Below are positions 1-10,806 of a stretch of DNA of 64,000 nucleotides, in pieces (positions within the stretch are counted from its first letter, which is position 1; each line of letters begins with the position of its first letter). Made by a program: the position numbers and the translations under genes. The notes under the pieces were generated by a model. It had not been told where the DNA came from. It did no database searches and was given only the letters and a program-made list of their open reading frames with translations. Location of the stretch: NCBI RefSeq assembly GCF_000001735.4, contig NC_003071.7:16467443-16531442 (forward strand), written 5' to 3'. This DNA comes from Arabidopsis thaliana (taxonomy: Eukaryota > Streptophyta > Magnoliopsida > Brassicales > Brassicaceae).

Positions 1-777
1 GTTTTATTTGGAAACTGAATAATAGAACCACATAGATAATTTGACCCAAAACAGAAGAAGATAGAATAGACAAAAATGAGAAACCTACATATTGAAAAGT
101 CACTAAAAAGACAACTATATCATTGCTCATATATGCATTTTAAACTTAGATTTAATTTAGGGATTATTCACTAAGATCTGATTACAATTATATCTTATTA
201 CCTTAGTATACAAAATTATCTATTATGAAAATTCAATGGATTGCATTGACTTTGTTCTGATGACAATTACAATCATAAAATTGAATAATATAAACCGATT
301 AGGTTAAAAATTTACAAGAAAAGAATAAGAAATTACAAAAATATGTATTTGGAAACAAGTAAAAAACTAAAACTAAAATAGACTAATATTTTCTTCTAAT
401 TTCATTTCCAAAAATCATAATCATAGCAGAAAATATAATAGCTTATCAAATATACTCCACAACATATTTGTTCACCTTTGGTTTTCGAAGATTTTTCAAA
501 TCATAAAACAGACCAAAAAACACTCATGGAGGAGAGTCTTAGACCAGAGATAAAAATTCCAATGCTTGTAATGACTGTTATTAAAGGAAATTGAACTGAT
601 TTCTCTAAAGAATAATATGATTTTCATTTCTTATAAAAAACAGCTTACAGAAGAAATACATGATCCAGGCTCGAACAAGCCTGAAGCCAACAAGCCTTGA
701 GAATTTCATGTCATAGATCACTTACTTGCTAGTTTCACAAGATGTTTTGTTCAAAACCCGAAACGGTAATTGCCACT
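1..777. other. Gene-free interval, window edge
   Basis: AT-rich DNA with no long open frame on either strand. The right-hand part, roughly 500-777, is probably the 3' untranslated region of the RNase H2C gene, whose stop lies at 778-780. I see nothing else that I can name. Confidence 0.5.
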
Positions 778-1671
778 TCATATTTTATTCTTTCCACCAT
801 GTGAAACTGCAACCAAGTCTTCAACTTTCACTGGTTTATGCAGCTGCAGACAAACCATTGTTCTCCATCAAGTTAGGAACAGAAAAACTTATGAGCTAAG
901 CCAACAAGAGATGGATGGAACTATACACTCACCGCTTCTGCAATGCTAAACCAATGAAAAGAGCGAAAGAAAGTATCGTCCTTTGAAGGAAGACTATCGT
1001 GATTCCAGTATGTCAGGTTATTGAATTTCGCCTTCACTTCCCAACACTGGTTATCTTCTGTGGGCATAGAAGCTTTTCTCTTTCCATTAGCATTCAAGTT
1101 ACTCGCTTGTCTAAGCACAAAGCCTGAACATGTCAAACACAAACGAATTGTCAATAACCAAAACATAAAATTCTTCAACACCATAATGATACCAATAGTA
1201 GCAGATTCTTCAGGACATGTCAAAACTCTCTAACTAAAATCTCCATCAACAGGAATGTGTAACATTCATCCAATCATACTTTGATAAACATCCGTAAGAA
1301 ATCAAAAGTTTGCAACTTTTTCTCAGTAAGAAAAAAAAGGTACCAGAATAGCCACTAGGGAGTGAGATAGTTGCTCCCTGCAACTTCCTTCCTCTGAAAT
1401 GAGCTTCTTCCGTTTTTACTCCATCGATTTCAACATCTACAAATTCAACAGCTTTCCACATTAATCTCACTATAGAATACAACACATAAGTGAAAACCAG
1501 AAATACATAAACATACAAGTGTTGTTTGTTACCGCTAGATTTAGGCTTGAAATAGTGGGAAACTTCAACAGGACCATCAAATCTAATGCAGCAAGGGAGC
1601 TGGTGAACTTGACTGCTGAGATCCACAATGGAGTTTTCATCTGCAGCAGCTCTAAAGTCTATGGTTCCCAT
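778..1671 (-). CDS. Ribonuclease H2 subunit C (non-catalytic)
   Basis: Small accessory subunit of the heterotrimeric RNase H2, which removes ribonucleotides from DNA and degrades RNA in RNA:DNA hybrids in the nucleus. Four coding exons fit: 1671-1533, 1469-1344, 1123-933 and 843-778, giving 173 residues in continuous frame with GT-AG introns. Family marks are the early HQLPCCIRFDGPVEVSHYF segment, FRGRKLQG in the middle and the C-terminal YWNHD...FHWFSIAEALHKPV region. The ATG at 1671 is followed at once by family-like sequence. It corresponds to what I remember as At2g39440. The next gene upstream (PIG-P) ends about 0.9 kb away on the same strand. No broken parts were seen. The last exon is only 21 codons, so its acceptor is the least certain point. 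Confidence 0.88.
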
Positions 1672-2582
1672 CAGAGCCCACTTGTATCAATTCCTCAGAT
1701 TCCTTCTATACCATAATTAGCCAAAGTTAACAATTTGGACAATGGTTAAATCCCAAACCCATAAAACACTAGTCAAATTGGTATGAGCAATCGTCTTATA
1801 ACAGTAGAAAATAACCTAATCTACCAAAATTTGATTCTCTGTTATATCAATCCATAAAGTATCAATTTTGCTACCTCGAAGATCATAGTCAAATGAACCC
1901 AGGAGAGAAATATCCCTCCAGTCCCAGATTTTGAGTTTTAGTTCGAACAAAACTCGAAAATTTGGTGACGAGAATTAAACTCTACCAATACAGAAGAGTA
2001 GAGAAGAAGAAGCAAATAAAACGGAAATCACAAAATGCCAAACACAAGTCTTACATTACAAAATCAAGCAAAAGCGCACGACGGAGATTGAGAGAATTGG
2101 TCTCTGAGAGAAAACTGCTAATTTGTGGTTTTCCCAAGGTGGGTTCTAAAATGGTCTGAATGTTTGATTTTTTTTTTTTTTTCACTGAATGTTTGATTAT
2201 ATTTACTTATATTTATACTGAAACAATTTAAATTATTTCTCTTAAACACATTTTTTTTTTATGGTTAGTGTTTTTCTTGATAGATTATTGTACTTCATTT
2301 TCGGACATCCAGGCTTGTAAAAAAAAGCATGCATAAGTTTTTATATAATCATGTTTTACGGGTCAATTACCAAACTTGAGTTTCTCTTGATGATTTCTAC
2401 TGGTAATGGTTGACATATAAGAAGAAAGATAGTGCAGGATCCATCACTGGACTGGAGATAATCATTAATCACAATCTCCTTTTACACGTGATCACTCTAC
2501 TAGTCACTAAAACCTGAATCCATTTACTAATGAGAGTAATGGCTTAGTCAATATGGTTACTACCTCTAGAGAATTTGAAATT
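1672..2582. other. Intergenic interval between RNase H2C and PIG-P
   Basis: Holds the 5' region of the RNase H2C gene and the 3' region of the PIG-P gene. A 65-codon lysine-rich open frame at 1962-2159 (plus) has no family resemblance and was not called. A short T-run insertion with flanking repeats at 2156-2198 is listed separately. Confidence 0.5.
2156..2198. repeat. Short T-run insertion flanked by 14-bp direct repeats
   Basis: The 14-mer CTGAATGTTTGATT occurs at 2156-2169 and again at 2185-2198. Between the copies lie 13 T residues followed by CA. This is the footprint expected if a severely truncated poly(A)-tailed retroposon inserted by target-primed reverse transcription. Slippage or a simple local duplication could give the same picture. 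Confidence 0.55.
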
Positions 2583-3683
2583 TTAATCACTTGAATTGAA
2601 CATAAGATCATTTATTCTTGTAATATCAATGTCAGAGATTGGATCTATAGGCCTGTCTTCACCTTCCTCCATCCCAGCAGCAAATTCACCAGGTTCTCTA
2701 CTGTACTCATCTGCCATACCAAACAAACAAACATAACTAGAATTATCATCCTAAGCAAACTCCCAAAACCACGCCCTGCAGATCCAACATTTCGAAGCAT
2801 TCTAGCTCTAGCTATTGTAATGACACAGCGAGCACTTACTTGAGAAAACAGATTTTTAGGAAACAATTTCTCATATCTCCAATAACATCAGATGAGAGGA
2901 AATTAAAGAGCGGTGCGGGCACTCACCAAACAAGGTATTGAGAGAGGTTGGGGGTGGAGTGGCGATGAAGTTGAGACCAATGTAAAAAGCCAAAGCTAAC
3001 ATCAGAGTCACCATCAAATACGTTGGCATAGCCAATACCCAATACCTACTAGGGTAGTAATGGATTCCTATAGACTCCAACAACTTATCTGGAACATATG
3101 CCCATACCAAGAAGATGACTGTGGCAACAACAGTCGATATCGATCCTACGAAACCGTACACCTCTGAGGGTTTAGGTCCATGCACTTCTGATGCTCTAAA
3201 TGAAGATGACCTTCTACTGTCTGTATCTTGGAAACCAGGCTTTTGCTTATTTCTCTTCGAGAAGCTTAAAACTCGTCTTGGACTACTCACTGAATGAGCT
3301 TCTTCAATGTTTTGGTCAAAGGAAGAGACTGAGAAATGAAAGAAAGATAATCAGTTGTTGGTTTTTCTCTCCTTGTCTGCTGTAACTAGATATCAATTAT
3401 GAAGATTGTAAATAGATTCTGTACAGATCAAGATAGACCAATTTGAAGGACTACATATAAACGAATTAAAATGAAAACTTTATTAACCTCACTTAGTGGA
3501 AGCTAATGAGGACGATATTGAAACTAATCACCTAACGAAACATGATTGAAAACATTAATCTAGACCAGTTAAATAGCGTCTCCATCAAAACTAAAGACTA
3601 ATGGTAGAAGATTCAAATCCATCACGTTCTAGTGAGATTCAAGGGGTTATCAATGAAAAGATCGTACCTTTAGCCGGAGACAT
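2583..3683 (-). CDS. PIG-P/GPI19 subunit of GPI-N-acetylglucosaminyltransferase, with a first exon derived from RPL23A
   Basis: PIG-P is a small ER-membrane subunit of the complex that adds GlcNAc to phosphatidylinositol, the first step of GPI-anchor synthesis. Coding exons 3683-3668, 3328-2927 and 2710-2583 join in frame to 181 residues. The family core is clear: GPKPSEVYGFVGSISTVVATVIFLVWAY (split here by position, about residues 55-82) is the first membrane segment, followed by HYYPSRYW and a second hydrophobic segment, then ATPPPTSLNTLF and an acidic C-terminus ending in RINDLMF. Exon 1 encodes only MSPAK and, with its donor, 5' leader and promoter, matches the first exon of the L23a gene at 7607-7622. 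Without that exon the frame opens only at a GTG (3290); no ATG lies near the family start. The splice acceptor at 3330-3329 follows a strong pyrimidine tract. The family call is firm; the start is inferred but well supported. Confidence 0.85.
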
Positions 3684-3940
3684 GGCTCGAAATGATTCTT
3701 CACACTAGAAATCTGTCTCAGGAAAACGAAAATCAGTTAAGGATCGGACAAAAGAAATGTAGGGAGATATCGAGAGACAGATTGCAGAATCGAGACACGA
3801 ACCTGGAGAGGTGAAGCAGCTGAGACTCAAACTACTTTGTTGGGCCTCGAATGGGCCTTTAACCACAATCATCATCTAACCCAGTAAGATTTGGATCGAA
3901 TATAATAATCCTCCATAAGTGACAAGAATTTCATTTTTTT
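3460..3940 (-). promoter_or_regulatory. Inverted copy of the RPL23A promoter, leader, exon 1 and intron 1 start
   Basis: Read on minus, this stretch aligns with about 7255-7825 on plus. The copy runs from an AATGAAATTCTTGTCACTTATGG-like far promoter, through TTACTGGGTTAGATGATGATTGTGGT (in two pieces under 20 bases this is visible at 3865-3886), two TGGGCC site II elements (3841-3846 and 3852-3857), the leader and exon 1, to the middle of intron 1. A 61-base core covering the end of the leader, exon 1 and the donor (about 3649-3709) differs from the L23a gene by a single base. About 45-50 bases present in the L23a gene, with its TATA-like box and two AGGGTTT elements, are absent from the copy. 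It now lies exactly where the PIG-P promoter should be. Confidence 0.85.
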
Positions 3941-4301
3941 GTTTGCACTTTTCACAAAAAAAGAAAGAAAGATAATAATGGTAAATAGGACTCCTCCTCG
4001 TCTGCACAAGACAACATCCATTTGAATATGTGGATCAGAGAATAAACTACTAATGGTTTTTTTTTGCAATTTGTGTGGTTTCTATTATGTCTTCTGCTTG
4101 AGACTAATCTAACATATGTCAACTTTATTCATTGAGACTGGAAGAGAAGTTATAATCTTGTTGCTAAATGAAACACGCAAAACAAAAGTAAATAGTTACA
4201 AAGGTATTCCTTTATCTCACAATTGTCTACTAAACAACAATACAGTGAAGATTAATTTGTAAAGATATAGAAACGTAGAGATCTTTAAAAAGGATAAACA
4301 G

Positions 4302-6293
4302 CTAACAGTGGGATCTAGCGTGCTCAGGTTTGTGAGTGTACTCATAATCAAGATGCACAAAAGCCCGTTCGATCTCCTCTAGTAGCTCGAGCTTCTCTTG
4401 CAGCGATTCTCCAATGTCGTGAGCCACTTGCAGAGGCATGTCAGCTGGGAGAACAATATCAACCTCCACAAAATAATGAGAGCCAAATGTGTATGCCCTC
4501 ACTGTGTCAATGTGCCTAATGGCTTTATGGTGGTTCCAACACAGGTAAGTTAGTTTCTGCAGATACTCTGGTCTAGCTGATTTCCCAACAAGAGAGTTAA
4601 CGTTCTCCAAGACCGTCATTGACCATGTCCGTATTGTGTATAATGCAAGCTGCATGAATTAAGAAACAATTTTCAGCAACGAGGAAAAAAAGACTTGATT
4701 TTGTTTTCATAAACTTGGAAACTTACAATGATAGCTCCAACTGGATCAATCCAATAATCAATGTAATTGGCCAGGATTACTGCAATGAGTCCAATGATGT
4801 TTGTGATGACGTCGAAGAAATGATCTTGAGCATAAGCTTTAACGATCTCGTTAGTGAAGGATCTGCAGTAAAGAACCAGAAGCAGTTTGACCAATGTAAC
4901 AGAAAGCATGATCCCAACTACCCAACTCTCTTGCTCTTTTGTTAGGTTGAACTCCTTGTGCTGTATGAAAGAGATTTCGTGAATAATGTATGACTTTCAA
5001 AGCTCTAGACCAAAGCTAGGTGATCAAGATTCAGACATACGCTGGATAACATTGTGCGAAGAGATTCCAAGATAATCTGCAATCCAAGTGTTGCCATCAC
5101 TGATGCAAAGACTAGGATTCCCTGAAAGGATTTGAACCAAAAATCACATATTGAGAAATCGGAAAAACTTTATTGACTTGTCGAAGGTGTTAATAGTTGC
5201 ACAGAGATATCAATAGCAGAAAACAAGCTTGCTTAGGCCGATTCAATAACATAACATATAATAGAAATATACTAATGGAAGACAGATCATGTGCATTAGT
5301 CTTTAAAAGGATGATACAAACCAGTGGTTGCATGCGTTTCTTGCCAATGGGATACTGATACGGGTTGGGTGTCTGCATGGAGAAGGCGGTAAACCAGAGG
5401 ATGAAGCCAGAAAGAAGATCAAGAAGAGAGTCCAATGTAGAGGCAATGATAGCTAAAGAGCCACTAGTGACAGAAGCATAGACTTTAGCAGCAAAAAGAA
5501 GCATGTTTGCAATGTTTGATATTCTAATCGCCAATGTCTCGCTTTTAGCCAAATTATCCTGCTCTTCCTATGTACACAAAACACAAAGAAATTCAGAAAA
5601 GTATCAATCAACAAGAACAAATGCATCATGGTTTCAACAAATGTGACAAGTAGTAGCCTCATTTAGGCTAACCTTTGACATTCCAGGAACAAAGCCACGT
5701 TCTGCAAGTTCATCCATTTCAGTAAAGCCCTCAAGCATCTCTACTTGCTGCTGGTAATAATCTGCCACATTGTCTTCCGGACCTGAAAACACCAAGACAC
5801 ATAGCTTCACAAAATCATATTTGATCTCTTCACAAAATCATATTTGATCACAAAATCATATTTGTTGACATTACTTCCACATCCAAAAGAAAGATTAGAG
5901 ACAAAAATCAAGGATCGGGATTAATGAACTCTAGACTAATCAATACCAAGATTCAACTAAATCTCAACTTCATAACAAGAGTAAAAATATATCTTTGAAG
6001 AATCAAAAATGCTAAAGATAGCAAACAAAAGAGGCCGAATTCAAATGTTATCAGCTGCTGCTAAAGATTGAAACTGAAGAAGACGATAAGAAAATGGAAA
6101 TGCGGAGAGGAGGAGCAAATTGTTTACCCAAACAACCAAGACAGTTGTGTAGTTTACTCGGAGATTTCTTCTCCTTGTGTTCCGGTGAAACCTGGAAATC
6201 ATCGAAATTTAACTGCCAGGAACGGTCACCGTTACCGTGAAACTCGAGCAGCGAGATCCCTTCGTCGGAATCTGGACTAGCTGGCTCAACCAT
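4302..6293 (-). CDS. MTP11: Manganese transporter of the cation diffusion facilitator family (MTP11)
   Basis: Golgi/pre-vacuolar Mn2+/H+ antiporter giving manganese tolerance in plants. Six exons (6293-6128, 5782-5673, 5567-5322, 5121-5041, 4960-4727, 4649-4302) give 394 residues, the length I remember for MTP11. The two metal-site motifs typical of the Mn group are present: DSLLD (residues 138-142, membrane helix 2) and DHFFD (247-251, helix 5). The cytosolic C-terminal domain holds the [11 protein letters not shown]...VEVDIVLP ferredoxin-like fold. The ATG at 6293 begins [12 protein letters not shown]. Intron 1 carries a short tandem repeat near 5813-5864. The gene is divergent from RPL23A, with about 1.3 kb between the starts. 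No defect seen. Confidence 0.96.
5813..5864. repeat. Short tandem repeat in MTP11 intron 1
   Basis: The unit CACAAAATCATATTTGAT appears two to three times in a row with small spacers (TCT, TT). It is intronic and low complexity; no function is suggested. Confidence 0.7.
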
Positions 6294-7606
6294 TTTTCCG
6301 GCGGCGGAGAGAGACTTTGTATTTTTTTTTTTTTTTTTTTGAGAGAGAGAGAGAGTGGTAAGGAAATGGGAAATTTGAAGAGACGGCGAGGGTAAAATCG
6401 GTAATTAAGAAAGATTGAGGCTAGCTACTACGACTGTTGTGGTAGTAAGACATTCCTCCACAGAGATACTTGGACCAGCCTTTAGAAGAGACGTCTCTGC
6501 TAATTATCCACGTGGCGTTCTCTCAATGGATTTGGGATCTCGCACGTGATTGGAGGAGTCATCATACACACGTGTACAGTTGAGATTCAACTGCAATTAA
6601 ACGACCCCGTGACATGACATGGTTATGAGTCACATATGTGCCCTCTCAAACTCTATTATGTAGTATAAAAACTGTATTAGATACAACCGACCCAAGATAT
6701 AGAAGAACCTTTGAAAAATGGTAGAAGCCAGTTCAGCTAAAGCTTTCTTCTTCACAATTATCGTAAAATATTAGACATGTAGAGCAGGCTTGTTGTTCTC
6801 TTATTGTCAAGCGTAAGTAAATGATTATTGTTTAGTTTCGTGACCAATTGGTTTGTTTTTTGGTTAGCCATTGTTCGATTTGCTTTGGTTTGGTCAAAGA
6901 TTGTATGCTTTCAAGTCAAACCAAAGCTGACTAAATTTTATTCTGTAATAATTTACTTTGGAATGGCAAAACCAAAGAAAGGTCATAGACACAAGAGAAG
7001 AAGCAAATATGTTTCTTACGCCAAAAGACACGTTTGTATGGTAAGACAAAAGACACGTTTGTATGTTTCTTACGCCAATACCATTACGTTAAAAATAAAC
7101 TAGTAACTTAAATTTACGCTCACTTTCTATTTGGGTTTTACATGATGATTTTGGTCAAAGGCCTATTTACAATGTTGCAAGCCCATATTATCTTTTAAGT
7201 ATCTTTTTGTGCAACCAAAAGAATCAGTGATCTTATGCTCATTTTCATTTTTTTCTAATGAAATTTTTCGTCACTTATGGCTTATGCGTCCGATGGACGA
7301 TTATGGTAAAAGGCCCATTTATTCAATCCAAAGCTTACTGGGTTAGATGATGATTGTGGTAAAAAGGCCCATTATAGACCCAACTAAGTATCTTAGGGTT
7401 TCAGTTTCCACTATAAAACTTGTTGCGGCGTAAGTTAGGGTTTTGAGAATCAGCGGCTTCACCTCTCCAGGTTCGTGTCTCGATTTTGCAAACTATCTCT
7501 CGAAATCGTCCTACATTTCTTTCTTCAGATTCATTACTGAGCTTCGCTTTCTGGGTTTCTATCTAAAAATTTCACAGATTTCGTGTGTGAAGAATCATTT
7601 CAAGCC
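6294..7606. promoter_or_regulatory. Divergent promoter region of MTP11 and RPL23A
   Basis: Contains the promoters of both neighbours. On the RPL23A side there are GGCCCA site II elements at about 7312 and 7366, AGGGTTT telobox-like elements near 7395 and 7438, and TATAAAA at 7412-7418, a usual combination for plant ribosomal-protein genes. At 7009-7078 short segments (GTTTCTTACGCCA and AAGACACGTTTGTATG) each occur twice. Open frames at 6828-7103 and 7443-7640 show no family resemblance; the second covers the L23a leader. Confidence 0.7.
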
Positions 7607-8462
<856 letters not shown>

Positions 8463-8892
8463 GTCTATCTATCTCTGCAGTTATAAAGACTATTGTGGTT
8501 TTGTCTCTTGTAGTCTCAGTTTTGCTTTTAAGATATTTATTATTACTATCATCTGGTAATTGTAGTATTTTGGAGCAAAAACGTTTTACAATACATTCAT
8601 GTTGCAGTTTATTGTTGAATTCAAGTTCTATGTTTTTGACTTATCAAGATTCTCTTTTTAAAACTCACTAACTTATAAACTGTAAACATACAAATGCAGT
8701 ATCTTCTCTAACCAGTAAATGATCATAAATCGATCTATCACCACATATTGTTTGCATCTTTCATTATCCTTTTATCCACATGTTGATGAATGGAGAAGTC
8801 CGAGAAATGACGAAAATCAGAAATTTCTTATCCACATAGAACACTAAGGCAATGTTCATTGATCATCAAAAGTCTTGTGAATTGTAGCCACT
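8463..8892. other. Interval between RPL23A and PNSL1
   Basis: 3' untranslated region of RPL23A followed by the short promoter of the next gene. AT-rich; nothing else recognised. Confidence 0.5.
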
Positions 8893-10211
8893 ATGGCAGT
8901 CTCCTCACTCTCAATCCGCTGTGGTGGTTTCTCACCAACAATCTCCCACAAGGTTAATAACACTGTTCTGATTCCAGTCTCCATTTCTGAAAACTAAAAA
9001 TCATTATTGTTCATTGATTCATATTTCTTACCAGACAGAAATTCTCTGTCCAAATCCATCACTCAAAGCTTGTTGTTTACTTTCATCCGGTGGTAAGGCC
9101 GACTCCTCGGAGAGTAGTAAGAAACTAAACTCTTGTGACATTTTCCTTCTCATACGTAATACATTGACTTGTGTGGATTGATTTTTATTAAAATTCAATA
9201 GCTTACCAAAAAGGCAGCGGAAACAATTGGAAGAGAAGGCAAGCTCTTGTGGGAGTAGGAACTTTAGTGGCAACTTCAATTCCAGCAACTTTGCTTCTTG
9301 CTGAAGGTAATCTGCAAAACTAAGGGTTTTGTTTTTGCCTCTCTTCTTCATTCTTTTGGGACCAAAAGCCTAATATGTTGATTCATATCATGTTTGCAGA
9401 GATACCAAAAAGCTACTCGCCTTTTGTGGATCGAGAAGACGGGTATTCTTACTATTACCCATCAGACTGGAGGGTGGGTAATGGCTTTGTTTCCATTTTT
9501 GTTGAAAGAATGAAACATAAATGAATTGAGAATATCTCTGTTCTGCCCTTACTACGTAGGAATTTGACTTCAGGGCACATGATTCAGCCTTCAAAGATAG
9601 ATACTTGCAACTGCAGAATGTGCGGGTCAGGTTCATACCAACGGAGAAAAACGACATCCATGAAGTAGGTCCTATGGAAGAGGTATGTATTACACACCTT
9701 ACTTTCCCTCTACCATCTATGTCATTAGAGAATTCACATTGGTTCATCATTCTTATATATGTTCATCAGGTGGTTTATGATCTAGTGAAGCATAAGTTTG
9801 CAGCACCAAACCAAGTAGCTACCATCTACGATATGAAAGAGGTCAGATGATTGTTAACATCTTAAAGAATCATCAAAGTTGTTGAGAGATTGGATCTTTA
9901 TAAACAATAAGAGATGAAAATGCAGAGGGTGGAAGATGGAAAGAACTATTACACGTTTGAGTATGGACTAAGAACTCCTATCTATGCAACCACTTCCTTT
10001 GCAACAGTGGCAGTTGGAAACAGTAAGCACAGATTATAAGAATTATGAGATAGATGAGAGAAGAAATTGAGGAATAAACAAGTGTTATGACTGATTTGAT
10101 GTTGCAGACAGATACTACACTCTCATAGTTGGAGCAAATGAGAGAAGGTGGAGGAAAGTGAAAAAGCAGCTTCAAGTTGTGGCCGACTCTTTGAAGATCC
10201 TTCAGATTTGA
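8893..10211 (+). CDS. PNSL1: Thylakoid lumen PsbP-like protein 2 / NDH lumenal subunit PnsL1
   Basis: Lumenal subunit of the chloroplast NADH dehydrogenase-like complex, needed for cyclic electron flow around photosystem I. Eight exons (8893-8952, 9035-9116, 9202-9306, 9400-9473, 9560-9682, 9770-9841, 9926-10022, 10108-10211) give 238 residues. The N-terminus is a serine-rich chloroplast transit peptide. A twin-arginine thylakoid signal (WKRRQALVGVGTLVATSIPA) ends near LLLAEE. The mature part has the PsbP fold: SYSPFVDREDGYSYYYPSDW, then VEDGKNYYTFEY and NRYYTLIVGANERRW. All splice phases close. The start is the first ATG and begins the transit peptide. Confidence 0.95.
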
Positions 10212-10806
10212 CAAACACAAGAAACATCTTACTCCTATATATCTTTCTCTCTCTGTGGTTACAAAACTGTCTGTAGATAACAATTTGATATTTTCATATT
10301 CTCTATAACTCCAACGATGGTTTTGGCATTGTGAGTTAGATTCTGAGTTGGTTCAGTAATTCAATCAAACTTGCAAATAAAGTGGAAATAATGTATTTAC
10401 AAAACAGACATATTTCTTCCTAGCCATTACACACTTCTCCACCTAAATCACTCACAACAACAAAAAAGCAAACCTCAGCAAATAAAATTGCCTCTAATCT
10501 TCAGTTTCAATAAACAAATCGATATACCTTAAGAGACCAATCAATGAATAAATAACACAGTCCTACTTCATTGCTTAGCCTCCTGAAAGAATAAGGGAAT
10601 CTAACGTCTACAAACTCCTAAGTTGCTTACAGAAACTAACCGTGGTTGTACAACTTCTGCTCATCTGCTGTCATCCCGGACCCGATAAGCCTTTGATCAG
10701 ATGCATGTCCTGTAACTACATCCAATAACGTTATCTCGTGGCATATCACATGATGGTTGGTATGTGACTGAACTAATCTCAATTAGGCACATGAGTCCAA
10801 TCTCTT
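10212..10806. other. Convergent 3' interval between PNSL1 and ABCB6
   Basis: The two genes end towards each other here. The sequence holds both 3' untranslated regions; no open frame or repeat worth calling. Confidence 0.5.

Noticed and set aside
1962-2159. 65-codon basic open frame on plus
   Set aside because: Low-complexity lysine/arginine composition from purine-rich leader DNA; no splice partner or homologue recognised.
3290-3290. GTG as the start of the PIG-P frame
   Set aside because: Non-ATG starts are rare in plants, and a much better in-frame start with a consensus donor exists in the RPL23A-derived exon.
6828-7103. 91-codon open frame with a lysine-rich tail on plus
   Set aside because: No family resemblance, lies in the divergent MTP11/RPL23A promoter region, and contains short internal duplications that explain part of its length.
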